Below, piece by piece: positions 48,671 through 57,646 of a DNA stretch of 64,000 nucleotides (positions are counted from its first letter, which is position 1; the number at the start of each line of letters is the position of its first letter). The position numbers and the translations under genes are program-made. Source of the stretch: Streptomyces maremycinicus (GTDB taxonomy: Bacteria > Actinomycetota > Actinomycetes > Streptomycetales > Streptomycetaceae); the NCBI RefSeq assembly GCF_001184025.1, contig NZ_BBYG01000010.1:496001-560000 (forward strand), given 5' to 3'. The notes under the pieces are model-generated. The model saw only the letters and a list, made by a program, of their open reading frames with translations. It made no database searches and had not been told where the DNA came from.

Positions 48671-49460
48671 GTTCCTGCGGGAACTGCACAAGGTGACCGC
48701 CAACCGCAACTACCTGGAGATCGGCGTCAACGACGGCCGCAGTCTGCGGCTGTCCCGGGTGCCCAGCATCGCCGTCGACCCCGCGTTCAAGGTCACCTCG
48801 GAGATCCGCTGCGACGTCCACCTGGTGAAGGCCACCAGCGACGACTTCTTCGCGCGCCGCGACCCCCTCGCCCATCTCAAGGGCAGCCGTCACCCGCTGC
48901 GCAACCTCGCCCGGGGCCGCCACCCCCTCGGCCACTGGCGGCGCGCCACCCTCGACCTGTCCTTCATCGACGGCATGCACCTGTTCGAGTACGCGCTGCG
49001 CGACTTCATCAACATCGAGAAGCACTCCGACTGGTCGAGCGTGATCGTCTTCGACGACATGCTGCCCCGCGGCGTCGACGAGGCCGCCCGCGACCGGCAC
49101 ACCACCGCCTGGACCGGCGACGTCTTCAAGCTCGTCGAGATCCTGTCCCGCTACCGCCCCGACCTGGTGGCCGTCCCCGTGGACACCCGGCCGACCGGAC
49201 AGCTCGTCGTCTTCGGCGCGGACCCGCGCAACCCCGTGCTGCGGGAGAAGTACCACGAGATCGTCGCCGAGTTCGACGTGCCGGACCCCCAGAAGGTGCC
49301 CGAGACGATCCTGGAACGGGTGCGGGCGGTGCGGCCCGAGACCCTGCTGCGGGCGGGCTTCTGGAAGCCCCTGGTACGGGCCCGCAACCGGGGTCTCGAC
49401 CGTTCCCGGGGCTGGGAGCCGCTGCGCGGCGCCGTGGAGCGGGCGGCGGTCAGCCGCTGA
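48657..49460 (+). CDS. Class I SAM-dependent methyltransferase of the rhamnose locus
   Basis: A 267-residue soluble enzyme resembling the methyltransferase-24 family. Glycine-containing SAM loop YLEIGVNDGRSLRLS (about residues 19-33), AVDPAF after it, LSFIDGMHLFEYALRDF (about 101-117) and VIVFDDMLPRGVDE follow the family order. It overlaps rmlD by 14 bp and starts at GTG 48657, 8 bp after AAGGAG. Position suggests it methylates a sugar or a cell-wall glycan residue made by this locus; the acceptor is unknown. Its end overlaps the convergent rmlC by 11 bp. Confidence 0.8.
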   Translation: MKRHEFLRELHKVTANRNYLEIGVNDGRSLRLSRVPSIAVDPAFKVTSEIRCDVHLVKATSDDFFARRDPLAHLKGSRHPLRNLARGRHPLGHWRRATLDLSFIDGMHLFEYALRDFINIEKHSDWSSVIVFDDMLPRGVDEAARDRHTTAWTGDVFKLVEILSRYRPDLVAVPVDTRPTGQLVVFGADPRNPVLREKYHEIVAEFDVPDPQKVPETILERVRAVRPETLLRAGFWKPLVRARNRGLDRSRGWEPLRGAVERAAVSR

Positions 49461-50049
49461 GCCTCAGCTCCCGGTAGCGCTCCCGGCAGGCGGCGTACGA
49501 CGGGAGCAGCCCCGACGCCCGCGCGCCCGCCAACGACGGGGCCCGCGCGTCCTTCTCCGACAGCACCGGCTCCGGGCCGCGCGGCCAGTCGATGCCCAGC
49601 GCCGGGTCCAGCGGGTGCACCCCGTGCTCGTGGTCGGGCGCGTACCCGGTCGAGCAGAGGTAGACCACGGTGGCCTCGTCGGTCAGGGCGAGGAAGGGGT
49701 GCCCGAGGCCCTCGGCGAGGAACACCGCGTGCCGGGTGTCGTCGTCCAGCCGGACCGCCTCCCACCGCCCGAACAGCGGGGAGCCCACGCGCAGGTCGAC
49801 GACCACGTCGAGCACCGCCCCGCGGACACAGGTGACGTACTTGGCCTGCCCCGGCGGCACGTCCGAGAAATGGACCCCGCGCAGCACACCCCGTCGGGAG
49901 ACGGAGCAGTTGGCCTGTGCGAGCTCCAGGCCGTAGCCGGTGGCCGCGCGGAACTCCGGTGTCCGGTACCACTCGTGGAAGCTGCCCCGCCCGTCGGGGA
50001 AGACCTTGGGCTCGATCACCCAGGCCCCTTCGATGTCCAGTGGCCGCAC
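49450..50049 (-). CDS. rmlC: dTDP-4-dehydrorhamnose 3,5-epimerase
   Basis: Third-step enzyme of dTDP-L-rhamnose synthesis, a 199-residue cupin. Motifs: FPDGRGSFHEWYRTPEF, the catalytic His in GVLRGVHFSDVPPGQAKYV, DVVVDLRVGSPLFGRW and the Tyr-containing EATVVYLCSTGYAPDHEHGV (named by its ends) fit RmlC. Start GTG 50049 lies 7 bp after GGAGG; the frame upstream belongs to the preceding gene. It is on the opposite strand from rmlABD and forms an operon with the glycosyltransferase, 4 bp apart. All four rml genes are therefore present. Confidence 0.92.
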   Translation of the reverse strand: MRPLDIEGAWVIEPKVFPDGRGSFHEWYRTPEFRAATGYGLELAQANCSVSRRGVLRGVHFSDVPPGQAKYVTCVRGAVLDVVVDLRVGSPLFGRWEAVRLDDDTRHAVFLAEGLGHPFLALTDEATVVYLCSTGYAPDHEHGVHPLDPALGIDWPRGPEPVLSEKDARAPSLAGARASGLLPSYAACRERYRELRLSG

Positions 50050-50053
50050 GGCG

Positions 50054-51988
50054 TCACCTCCTGCGGGGCGTGATGCTCTGGAGTGCCCGGTACAGCGCCC
50101 TGCGCACCCGGCGGGCCAGCCGTCGCGCACCGGCGGGCTGGGGCGCCGGCACCACGAGGACGCCGTCCGCCGCGATGTGCAGGGCGAACGGCAGCGGGTG
50201 GAAGCGCGCCCCGTCCGCGTCCGGGGTGAGGCACACCGTCGCCAGCCAGGTCCCGCCCAGCAGATCGCCGACCGGCAGGAGGGCCGCGAGCCGCCCGCCC
50301 GGCGACAGTGTCCCGACGACCTCGCGGGAGCCGCCGGACTTCGCCCCCGTCAGCCGCAGCAGCACATCGGCGGCCTCGGGCACGTGCAGCGGCAGGACCA
50401 CCTGGAGCCGGTCCTCCACGACGGCGACGTCCCCGGCCGCCACACGGCCGAGGCCCAGCCGCTCGCCCGCGTGTCCGACGTCCAGCGCGAGGCTCGCGTA
50501 CCGGTCGGTCCAGTACGGCAGCACCACGCGCCCCGCGACCACCGCGGCGGGCGGGACGGGACGGCCGTGGCGGGGCGCCGGCCCCAGGCGCAGTTCCTTG
50601 GTCCAACCGCCGAGGCCGACCCGCACGTACACGTCCCACAGTCCCTCGCCGGCCGGCCCGCCGCTCAGTGCGGTGGCGGGGTCGATGGTGGCGGTCGCCC
50701 GCAGGACGAGCCGCACCTGGCTGCCGTCGCCGCCGGCCGGCACCGTCTCCCGGACCACGTCCACCGGCTGGAAGTACTGGGCGGAGCTGGCCCGCTCCCG
50801 CAGCAGCAGGTCGGGCACGGCCCGGTCGAACCGCCCCACGGTGTCCGTGCCCAGCCACCGGACCGCCTCGGCCACGTCCCGCGGCGGCCACTGCGGGGAG
50901 CCCCCGGCGGACGGGAAGGTCATCGGCCCGCCGTCGTGCGTCAGCTCGGCGGCGAAGGCGATCCGCAGCACGCCGCCCTGCCAGGTGACGTCCTCCGGAT
51001 CGACGGCGAGGGCGACGCCCGCCTCCCACTCCGCGAACGCGACGACGTCCTCGTAACGCGCGTCGGCGGCCAGCGCGGCCACGACCCGCTGGGTGGGCTG
51101 GAGCGGCGCCGCGACACCCGGTCCGAACCGCTCGACGACGACCGCGTGGATCTCCTCGAACAGCTCCCTGCGGTAGTCCTCGGGCAGGCCGAGGAAGCGT
51201 TTGCCGCGCAGCCGTTCGACCATCTCGACGCGCAGCCACCGCCGGAACAGCTTGTCGCGCAGCGGGCCCGGCTCGGTGTACCGCTCGACGACGTCGAGGG
51301 CCTCCCGGAGGTTCTTGAAGTACCCCGCCGGGTCGAACCGCCGGAAACCCGCGTTCCCGGCGTCGTCGCGTCTGACGTGGTAGTAGCAGACGTAGTCGCT
51401 CAGCACCGAGACGTTGTCCGCGCGCAGATAGGCCTCGGTGACGAAGACGTGGTCCTCCAGGCGCCGCCGCCCCTCGGGGAAGCGCAGGCCGGTGCGGTCC
51501 AGGAAGGCCCGGCGGATCATCTTGTGCGGGGTGAGGCTGTCGATCAGCGGCGCGTTCTCGACGGTGGCGTGCGGGCGGTTGACCCGGAACAGCTCCACCG
51601 GCACCCCGCGCCCCTTGCCGGCCATCTTGCCGACGACGACGTCGGCGTCGTTGGCGACCCCGTAGGCGTACATCCGCTCCAGAGCCTCGTCACCCAGGTG
51701 GTCGTCGTTGTCGACGAACATGACGTACTCGCCCCGGGCGGCGTCGATGCCGACGTTGCGCGGCTTGCCCGCCCAGCCGGAGTTCTCCTGGTGGACGACC
51801 CGGACCCGGGGGTCCTCGGCGGCGACGGCGTCCAGACGGGCCGGGGTGTCGTCGGTGGAGCCGTCGTCGACGAAGATCACCTCGTACGCGTCCGGCGGGA
51901 GCGACTGTCTCAGCAGGGAGGCGAGACACTCCTCGATGTAGGGACCGGGGTTGTAGACGGGGACGATGACGCTGACCTTGACCGGCAT
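50054..51988 (-). CDS. GT2-family glycosyltransferase with TarS-like C-terminal region
   Basis: A 644-residue inverting glycosyltransferase. The GT-A domain (residues 1-330) shows SVIVPVYNPGPYIEECL, FVDDGSTDDTPARL, the metal-binding FVDNDDHLGDEAL and the catalytic-base region RRLEDHVFVTEAY. The second half (about 340-640) is rich in beta strands, like the C-terminal modules of the wall teichoic acid glycosyltransferases TarS and TarP, and ends in a basic tail. It probably decorates a cell-wall polymer, with the rhamnose genes supplying a donor; acceptor and sugar are inference. No signal or membrane helix. Operon with rmlC. Confidence 0.87.
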   Translation of the reverse strand: MPVKVSVIVPVYNPGPYIEECLASLLRQSLPPDAYEVIFVDDGSTDDTPARLDAVAAEDPRVRVVHQENSGWAGKPRNVGIDAARGEYVMFVDNDDHLGDEALERMYAYGVANDADVVVGKMAGKGRGVPVELFRVNRPHATVENAPLIDSLTPHKMIRRAFLDRTGLRFPEGRRRLEDHVFVTEAYLRADNVSVLSDYVCYYHVRRDDAGNAGFRRFDPAGYFKNLREALDVVERYTEPGPLRDKLFRRWLRVEMVERLRGKRFLGLPEDYRRELFEEIHAVVVERFGPGVAAPLQPTQRVVAALAADARYEDVVAFAEWEAGVALAVDPEDVTWQGGVLRIAFAAELTHDGGPMTFPSAGGSPQWPPRDVAEAVRWLGTDTVGRFDRAVPDLLLRERASSAQYFQPVDVVRETVPAGGDGSQVRLVLRATATIDPATALSGGPAGEGLWDVYVRVGLGGWTKELRLGPAPRHGRPVPPAAVVAGRVVLPYWTDRYASLALDVGHAGERLGLGRVAAGDVAVVEDRLQVVLPLHVPEAADVLLRLTGAKSGGSREVVGTLSPGGRLAALLPVGDLLGGTWLATVCLTPDADGARFHPLPFALHIAADGVLVVPAPQPAGARRLARRVRRALYRALQSITPRRR

Positions 51989-52146
51989 CGGGCTCCTGGC
52001 CCCCTCGCTGGATCGCTCTGCCGTGCTGGATCGCGCTGCCGTGCGCGGGACGGAGGGTGCGCGTGGCCCGATGCTAACCCCGCCGCCGACGCCCCACCTG
52101 TCCGGATCGTCCCGAGTCGCGTGCGGGAATCTCGTACGCTGGTGCC

Positions 52147-52650
52147 GTGCGCCTGCTGATCATGTCCGACACCCACCTCCCCAAGCGTGCCAAGGCGCTG
52201 CCCGCCCCGCTGCTCGACGAGATCCCGCGCGCGGACGTGGTGATCCACGCCGGGGACTGGGTCGACACGGACACGCTGGACCTGCTGGAGAGCCGCAGCC
52301 GCCGGCTCGTCGGGGTGTACGGCAACAACGACGGGCCGGGTCTGCGCGCCCGGCTGCCCGAGGTCGCCTTCGCCGAACTGGGCGGCCTGCGCTTCGGGGT
52401 CGTCCACGAGACGGGCCCCGCCCAGGGCCGCGAGGCCCGCTGCGCCGCCCGCTTCCCCGAACTGGACGTCCTGGTCTTCGGGCACAGCCACATCCCCTGG
52501 GACACCACCGCCCCCGGCGGACCGCGCCTGCTCAACCCGGGATCCCCGACCGACCGGCGGCGTCAGCCGTACTGCACCTACCTGACCGCCACCGCCGCCG
52601 ACGGCAGGCTCACGGACCTCGTCCTGCACCGGCTGCCCCCGCGCCGATGA
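52147..52650 (+). CDS. YfcE/MJ0936-type metallophosphoesterase
   Basis: A 167-residue cytosolic phosphodiesterase. All metal-binding motifs are seen: LIMSDTHLPK, HAGDWVDT, YGNNDGPG, VVHETG and FGHSHIPW, with NPGSPTDRR near the end as in YfcE-like enzymes. These act on cyclic nucleotides or phosphodiesters in test assays; the natural substrate is unknown. GTG 52147 is the only plausible start, divergent from the glycosyltransferase gene (158 bp gap). Confidence 0.9.
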   Translation: MRLLIMSDTHLPKRAKALPAPLLDEIPRADVVIHAGDWVDTDTLDLLESRSRRLVGVYGNNDGPGLRARLPEVAFAELGGLRFGVVHETGPAQGREARCAARFPELDVLVFGHSHIPWDTTAPGGPRLLNPGSPTDRRRQPYCTYLTATAADGRLTDLVLHRLPPRR

Positions 52651-52731
52651 CACAGAACCGGGCCGCGCCCGGCCGAGACGGTCGGGGGCGGCCCGGAACT
52701 TGCGAGTGTGCGTTGATTCAACGGACCTCCT

Positions 52732-52750
52732 TCCTTCGTCGGACGAAGGA
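52732..52750. terminator. 19-bp palindrome after the phosphoesterase gene
   Basis: TCCTTCGTC-G-GACGAAGGA is perfectly symmetrical. It lies between convergent genes and is either a short-loop terminator or a protein-binding site; the 208-bp gap contains no convincing gene. Confidence 0.55.
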
Positions 52751-52857
52751 CAGAGGACATGCATGCCTGTCCGTTATGTGCGCGTACCCCGTTCGGGCGA
52801 GCCTCACACATCCCTCACGGAAAACGGAAAACCGGGACGGAAGGCGGCCGGCCCGTC

Positions 52858-53958
52858 TCACCGCGCGCGGTGGATGGCCCCGGCCGTCGCGGTCAGCGGA
52901 GCCCCGCTGCCACCCCAGCGCAGCGCGACGATCTCGGCGGCCACCGACACGGCGACCTCCTCGGGCGTCCGGGCCGCCAGGTCCAGCCCGACCGGTGAGC
53001 GCAGCCGGGCCAGCTCGGCCTCGGTGAGTCCGGCCCGGACGAGCCGCGCCCGGCGCTCGTCGTGGGTGCGGCGGCTGCCCATCGCCCCGATGTACGCGGC
53101 CGGCCGGCGCAGCGCCACCTCCAGCAGCGGCACGTCGAACTTCGGGTCGTGGGTCAGCACGCAGACGGCGGTGCGGTCGTCGGTGTCCGTGCCGCGCAGA
53201 TAGCGGTGCGGCCAGTCCACGACGACCTCGACGCCCGGCGGGAAGCGCTTCGGGGTGGCGAAGACCGGCCGGGCGTCGCACACCGTGACGCGGTAGCCCA
53301 GGAAGGCGCCGATCCGGGCCACGGCGGCCGCGTAGTCGATCGCGCCGAACACCAGCATGCGCGGCGGCGGCGCGAAGGAGTGCAGGAACACCGCGACGGC
53401 GTCCTCGCGGCGCTGCCCGCGCGGCCCGTAGTGCCGCATGCCGGTGACGCCGAGCGCGAGCTCGCCGCGCGCGTCGGCCGTCACGGCGGCGTCCAGGCCC
53501 TCCGTGCCCAGCGTGCCGGAGGTCCGGTCAGCCCGGACGGCGAGGGTCGCTCCGCGCGGCGCGGGGCCGTCGGTGACCGTGGCCACCGTCACCGGCTCGC
53601 CCGCGGCGACGGACTCCGCGACGGCGCCGAACGACGGGTCGAGGCCGGGTGTGACCGGACGGACCAGCAGCGTGATCTCGCCGCCGCAGGTCAGCCCCAC
53701 GGCGAAGGCGTCCTCGTCGCTGTAGCCGAAGGTCTCGAGCCGGGCCGTCCCGTCCGCCACGACCTCCCGGGCCAGCTCGAACACGGCGCCCTCCACACAG
53801 CCCCCGGACACGCTGCCCACGACCTCGTCGTCCGGCCCCACGGCCATCGCCGCGCCCGGGTCGCGCGGCGCGCTGCGGCTGACGGCGACCACGGTGGCGA
53901 GCCCGAACGGCGCACCGGCCGCGTACCACCGGTCCAGCACCGGGAGAATCTCGCGCAC
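52858..53958 (-). CDS. XdhC-family molybdenum-enzyme maturation protein
   Basis: A 366-residue protein of the XdhC/CoxI family. The N-terminal signature SVSGGCVEGAVFELA (about residues 50-64) and ATVVAVSRSAPRDPGAAMAV are diagnostic; the C-terminal half is a Rossmann fold (MLVFGAIDYAAAVARIGAFLGYRVTVCD, named by its ends, then YIGAMGSRRTHDERRARL). Family members insert or protect sulfurated molybdenum cofactor in xanthine or CO dehydrogenases. No such enzyme gene lies in the window. Start GTG 53958 follows GGAAGGGA by 8 bp; the frame stays open to 54081 without similarity. Confidence 0.9.
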   Translation of the reverse strand: MREILPVLDRWYAAGAPFGLATVVAVSRSAPRDPGAAMAVGPDDEVVGSVSGGCVEGAVFELAREVVADGTARLETFGYSDEDAFAVGLTCGGEITLLVRPVTPGLDPSFGAVAESVAAGEPVTVATVTDGPAPRGATLAVRADRTSGTLGTEGLDAAVTADARGELALGVTGMRHYGPRGQRREDAVAVFLHSFAPPPRMLVFGAIDYAAAVARIGAFLGYRVTVCDARPVFATPKRFPPGVEVVVDWPHRYLRGTDTDDRTAVCVLTHDPKFDVPLLEVALRRPAAYIGAMGSRRTHDERRARLVRAGLTEAELARLRSPVGLDLAARTPEEVAVSVAAEIVALRWGGSGAPLTATAGAIHRAR

Positions 53959-54159
53959 GATCGGTTCCCTTCCGGCCGCGACGGCCGCGTCGGCCGTCTC
54001 CCTGAACGGTAGTCCGCAGCCGCTCCACCCGCCGGTCCGCACCGCGCGGGGCTCCTGCGGTACGGGCGACCTGATCGCCAACTGGGTTGACAGGGAACGA
54101 ACTTACTCGTGGGTCAGAAGGTATTGACGGTGTCCGGAAATCACCGGACTGTAGTGAAC

Positions 54160-56022
54160 ATGCCGAATATCCGGGCTCGTCTGCTCGCTGTTCTGGTGGT
54201 CCTCTGCGGACTCTGTGGCTTCCTGACGACGGCGGGCTCCCCGACCGCCGGCGCGGCCACGCTCCCCGACTCCCTCTCCTTCGACGGCACGGCGCTCACC
54301 GTCTCGGGCGGCCGCTTCGTCGACGCCACCGGCCGTGAGGTCGTACTGCGCGGCTACAACGTCTCCGGCGAGACCAAGCTCGCGGAGAACAAGGGCCTGC
54401 CCTTCGCCTCCGTCGCCGACGCCAGGAAGTCCGCCACGGCCCTGCGCGCCCTCGGCGGCGGCAACTCCGTCCGCTTCCTGCTCTCCTGGGCCTACGCCGA
54501 ACCGGTGCGCGGCCAGGTCGACACCGCCTACCTGGCCGCCGCCACCGCGCAACTGGGCGCCTTCCTGGACGCGGGCATCCGGGTCTACCCCGATTTCCAC
54601 CAGGACCTCTACTCCCGCCACCTGTTCCACTCCGGCAGCTGGTACACGGGCGACGGCGCTCCCGCGTGGGCGGTGGCTCTCGGCGGCTATCCGACCGAGT
54701 CCTGCGGCATCTGCTTCCTCTGGGGCCAGAACATCACCCAGAACGGCGCCGTGAAGGCCGCCCAGTACGACTTCTGGCACAACAACCACGGCCTCCAGGA
54801 CTCCTTCCTGGCCACCGCCCAGAAGGTCATGGCGTACCTCAGGGCGAACCTCACCACCGAGCAGTTCACCGGCGTCCTGGGCTTCGACCCCTACAACGAG
54901 CCGTACGCCGGCACCTATGACTCCGGCCAGACCAGCCGCACCTGGGAACGCGACCTGCTGTGGCCGTTCTACGTGAAGTTCCGGGCCCGGATGGACGCGG
55001 CCGGCTGGACCGACAAGCCCGCCCTCGTCGAACCGAACCTCTTCTGGAACGGCAACGTCAGCAAGGAGGAGGGCGGCCTCCTCGACGCGGGCACGCTCGG
55101 CTCCCGCTACGTCTACAACACCCACTTCTACGACCAGAAGGCCATCTCCGGCGTCCTGATGTGGGGCAACGCGGCGGACGGCCAGTACGTGACGGACTTC
55201 GGCACCGTCCGCGACCGTGCCTCGGCGACCGGGACGACGGCGATCGTCAGCGAGTTCGGCCACCCTCTGAACGGCACCACCGCCGGCAAGGCCCCGAGCG
55301 TCCTGAAGGCGATGTACCAGGCCCTCGACTCCCGGGTGAAGGGGGCGAACTGGTGGACCACCCCGGCTACGTCCGGGCCGGTCCTCTCCGGTTCCCAGTG
55401 GCAGTGGGACATCTACAACGGCCGCCACCACGAGCTGATGAACGGCAACCCGGACAAGGTGCTCACGACCGGCGACGCCTGGAACGACGAGGACCTCTCC
55501 GCCGTGCGCCTGGACGACAGCGGCACGGTGACCCTCCGCCAGGACACCCGGCTGCTCGACCGGATCTACCCGAGCGCCACCTCCGGCACGACCGTCGCCT
55601 TCACCTACGAGGACCGCTCCCGCGACGGCTCCACCACGCTCACCTGGAACCCGGTTCCCGGCACCCTGCCCAGCACGAGACAGCTCGTCGGCTCCGGCCA
55701 GTACGGTCTGCTGGTGTGGCGCTCGAACGGCGGCACGGCACCCACCGAACTGCATCTGCCGGCCTCTTTCCCCACCGCCACGACGACGGTCGTCTCCGAC
55801 CTCGGCACGGTGTACGCGCCGCCCGCGTACACGACCACCACGAAGATCGCCGCGGCCGCCGAACCGGGCGGCACGGGCAGCCGGCGCCTGCTGCTGAGCG
55901 CGCCGGACTCGGGCGCCGTGCACTACGCCCTGGTCGCCAACGGGTCGACCGCGCCCTCCGCGACCCTGCTGGCCGCCGCCCGCACCGAACTGTCCGCGTG
56001 GGTGACCCAGAAGGTCGGGTAG
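54160..56022 (+). CDS. Secreted GH5 endoglycoceramidase-like hydrolase
   Basis: A 620-residue extracellular enzyme. Signal peptide (residues 1-32, cut near AGAAT), then a GH5 TIM barrel: VLRGYNVSGETKL, VYPDFHQDLYSRHLF, the acid/base glutamate in GFDPYNEPYAG and the nucleophile glutamate in AIVSEFGHP. The DFHQDLYS motif and the C-terminal beta-sandwich (about residues 480-600) match endoglycoceramidase-type GH5 enzymes, which release the glycan from glycolipids; other glycolipid or beta-glycoside substrates are possible. ATG 54160 is preferred, with GTG 54154 just before it; neither has a strong ribosome site. A TTGACA at 54087-54092 may be a -35 element. Confidence 0.88.
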   Translation: MPNIRARLLAVLVVLCGLCGFLTTAGSPTAGAATLPDSLSFDGTALTVSGGRFVDATGREVVLRGYNVSGETKLAENKGLPFASVADARKSATALRALGGGNSVRFLLSWAYAEPVRGQVDTAYLAAATAQLGAFLDAGIRVYPDFHQDLYSRHLFHSGSWYTGDGAPAWAVALGGYPTESCGICFLWGQNITQNGAVKAAQYDFWHNNHGLQDSFLATAQKVMAYLRANLTTEQFTGVLGFDPYNEPYAGTYDSGQTSRTWERDLLWPFYVKFRARMDAAGWTDKPALVEPNLFWNGNVSKEEGGLLDAGTLGSRYVYNTHFYDQKAISGVLMWGNAADGQYVTDFGTVRDRASATGTTAIVSEFGHPLNGTTAGKAPSVLKAMYQALDSRVKGANWWTTPATSGPVLSGSQWQWDIYNGRHHELMNGNPDKVLTTGDAWNDEDLSAVRLDDSGTVTLRQDTRLLDRIYPSATSGTTVAFTYEDRSRDGSTTLTWNPVPGTLPSTRQLVGSGQYGLLVWRSNGGTAPTELHLPASFPTATTTVVSDLGTVYAPPAYTTTTKIAAAAEPGGTGSRRLLLSAPDSGAVHYALVANGSTAPSATLLAAARTELSAWVTQKVG

Positions 56023-56057
56023 CCCCGCACGGCACCGCAGCGCCACGGCACGGAGAC

Positions 56058-56089
56058 GGGGCGGGCGGCGGACCACCGCCACCCGCCCC
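56058..56089. terminator. Convergent terminator
   Basis: A 14-bp stem with one mismatch (56058-56071 with 56076-56089) and an ACCA loop, between the GH5 gene and the beta-propeller gene. Confidence 0.8.
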
Positions 56090-56105
56090 GGTCCCGTGGG
56101 GCCCC

Positions 56106-56185
56106 TCCCGTGAGGGCCCCCTCCCGTGAGGATGCTGTCCCGCGAGGATGTCGTCCCGCGGGGATGCCTTCCCGTGAGGGCCCGT
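56106..56185. repeat. 16-bp imperfect tandem repeat, five copies
   Basis: Five units of the form TCCCGTGAGGATGCTG with 2-5 changes each, running up to the stop codon of the beta-propeller gene. Confidence 0.82.
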
Positions 56186-57465
56186 CAGTTCGCGTTCGGC
56201 CCCGTCCAGTTCGCTGCGACATGGCCGATCCGGACCCGCTGCGGATGGTCGCCGACCGGCACCGACACGACCTTCCGCCCGGTGGCGAAGTCGATCGCCG
56301 TGACCTGGTCGGCGCCGCTCTCGGAGATCACGCAGCTCCTGCCGTCGCCACTGACCGTGGCCCAGTAGGGCTTGGAGGCGGTGACCAGCGGGCCCTCCTG
56401 GAGGGTGGCGCGGTCGACGACCGTCGCGTAGTCGTCCATCGTGCCCGCCACGCACAGCTTGGCGCCGTCGGGGCTCATCGAGATGCCGTGATGGCGCGAG
56501 TCGTTGACGAAGGTGGTGCGGTCGTCGCTGGTCGCCGGGTTCTTCGGCAGCGTCTTGGTCCGCGTGATGCGGTCCGTGGCGAGGTCGTACTCGAAGAACC
56601 CGTTGAAGAACGAGACCTGGAAGTACAGCTTGGACTCGTCCGGTGCGAAGACCGCCGGGCGCACCGCGTCCGAGTAGTCGGTCAGACCGATCGCGTTCAG
56701 CCGCTGCCGCATGTCGATGATCTTGACCTGCTGAAACGTGGTCGCGTCGACGACGGTGATGCGCCGGTCGCCCTTGGTGAAGTCCTGCCACGGGGCGTCC
56801 TGCGAGGTGTTCACGTCCCCGATCGACATGTTGTAGAGGTACTTGCCGTCCTTGGTGAAGATGTTCTCGTGCGGCTTGTCGCCGGTCTTGAACGAGCCCA
56901 GCTGCTTGCCGGTGACGATGTTCAGGACGTGCACGGTGTTCGAGATCGACGCGGAGACCGCGACCCGGGTGCCGTCGGGCGAGACGGCCATGTGGTCGGA
57001 GCGGTAACCGGACACCGGGAAGCGCCAGTTGATGTTCCCGGTGGCCAGGTCGATGGAGACGACATCGGCGAAGCTGGGCCGGGAGACGACCACCGAGGCG
57101 CCGTCCGGCGTGGTGTACATGTCGTCGACGAACTGGTCGTGTCCCTCGCCGACGCCGTTGCGGATGGCCTGGAAGTAGATCCACTTGATCGGGTCGGCGT
57201 TGATCTCCGCCATCCGGGCGCTCTTGTCGGGGATCACGTTGATGCGGCCGACCTCGGAGAAGTCGCCGCTGGACTTGATGACGTCCGCGGTGCCCTCCCA
57301 GTTGTTGCCGACGAAGAGCACCTCGCGCAGAGCGGCGGCGGTCGAGGGGTCGGGTACGGCGGTGGCGGCGCCGGTCACAGCGGTGGCGGCGGACGCCGGG
57401 GCGGTGACGGTCAGTGCGAGGGCGGCGGCTACGGAGCAAAGGTGCCTGGATCTGAAGGCAGGCAT
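56185..57465 (-). CDS. Secreted YVTN-type beta-propeller protein
   Basis: A 426-residue secreted protein. Signal peptide (MPAFRSRHLCSVAAALALT, cut near ASAAT) then seven-blade-like repeats: DVVSIDLATGNINWRFPVSG, HMAVSPDGTRVAVSAS, VHVLNIVTGKQLGSF, ITVVDATTFQQVK, HHGISMSPDGAKLCVAG and QVTAIDFATGRKVVSVPVG are typical YncE/lactonase-fold blades. No lactonase catalytic set could be assigned, so a binding or unknown enzymatic role is possible. The gene is divergent from a tetR gene with a perfect palindrome between them, which suggests local repression. Start ATG 57465 with GGAGAG upstream. Confidence 0.83.
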   Translation of the reverse strand: MPAFRSRHLCSVAAALALTVTAPASAATAVTGAATAVPDPSTAAALREVLFVGNNWEGTADVIKSSGDFSEVGRINVIPDKSARMAEINADPIKWIYFQAIRNGVGEGHDQFVDDMYTTPDGASVVVSRPSFADVVSIDLATGNINWRFPVSGYRSDHMAVSPDGTRVAVSASISNTVHVLNIVTGKQLGSFKTGDKPHENIFTKDGKYLYNMSIGDVNTSQDAPWQDFTKGDRRITVVDATTFQQVKIIDMRQRLNAIGLTDYSDAVRPAVFAPDESKLYFQVSFFNGFFEYDLATDRITRTKTLPKNPATSDDRTTFVNDSRHHGISMSPDGAKLCVAGTMDDYATVVDRATLQEGPLVTASKPYWATVSGDGRSCVISESGADQVTAIDFATGRKVVSVPVGDHPQRVRIGHVAANWTGPNAN

Positions 57466-57551
57466 AACTGCTCTCTCCTCTGGGGGCGGAGGGTGTGGGG
57501 GGTGGGCGGAAGAGGTCCGCCCAATCTGAACACGCGAGCATTCAGACTGTG

Positions 57552-57567
57552 CTTACTGGAAAGTAAG
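57552..57567. promoter_or_regulatory. TetR-type operator palindrome
   Basis: CTTACT-GGAA-AGTAAG, a perfect 6-bp inverted repeat with 4-bp spacer between the divergent propeller and tetR genes. A second, looser inverted repeat TCTGAA/TTCAGA lies just before it (about 57525-57546). Confidence 0.75.
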
Positions 57568-57646
57568 GAAGGGGGCCCCTTCGCCACAAGACCCCGTACA
57601 CGACAAAATCGGAGGTGGGGGAGCAGGGAACGGCGAGGGAGGGGCA

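Noticed and set aside
52700..53203. Plus-strand open frame after the phosphoesterase
   Set aside because: Most of it is antisense to the XdhC-like gene and lacks protein-like composition.
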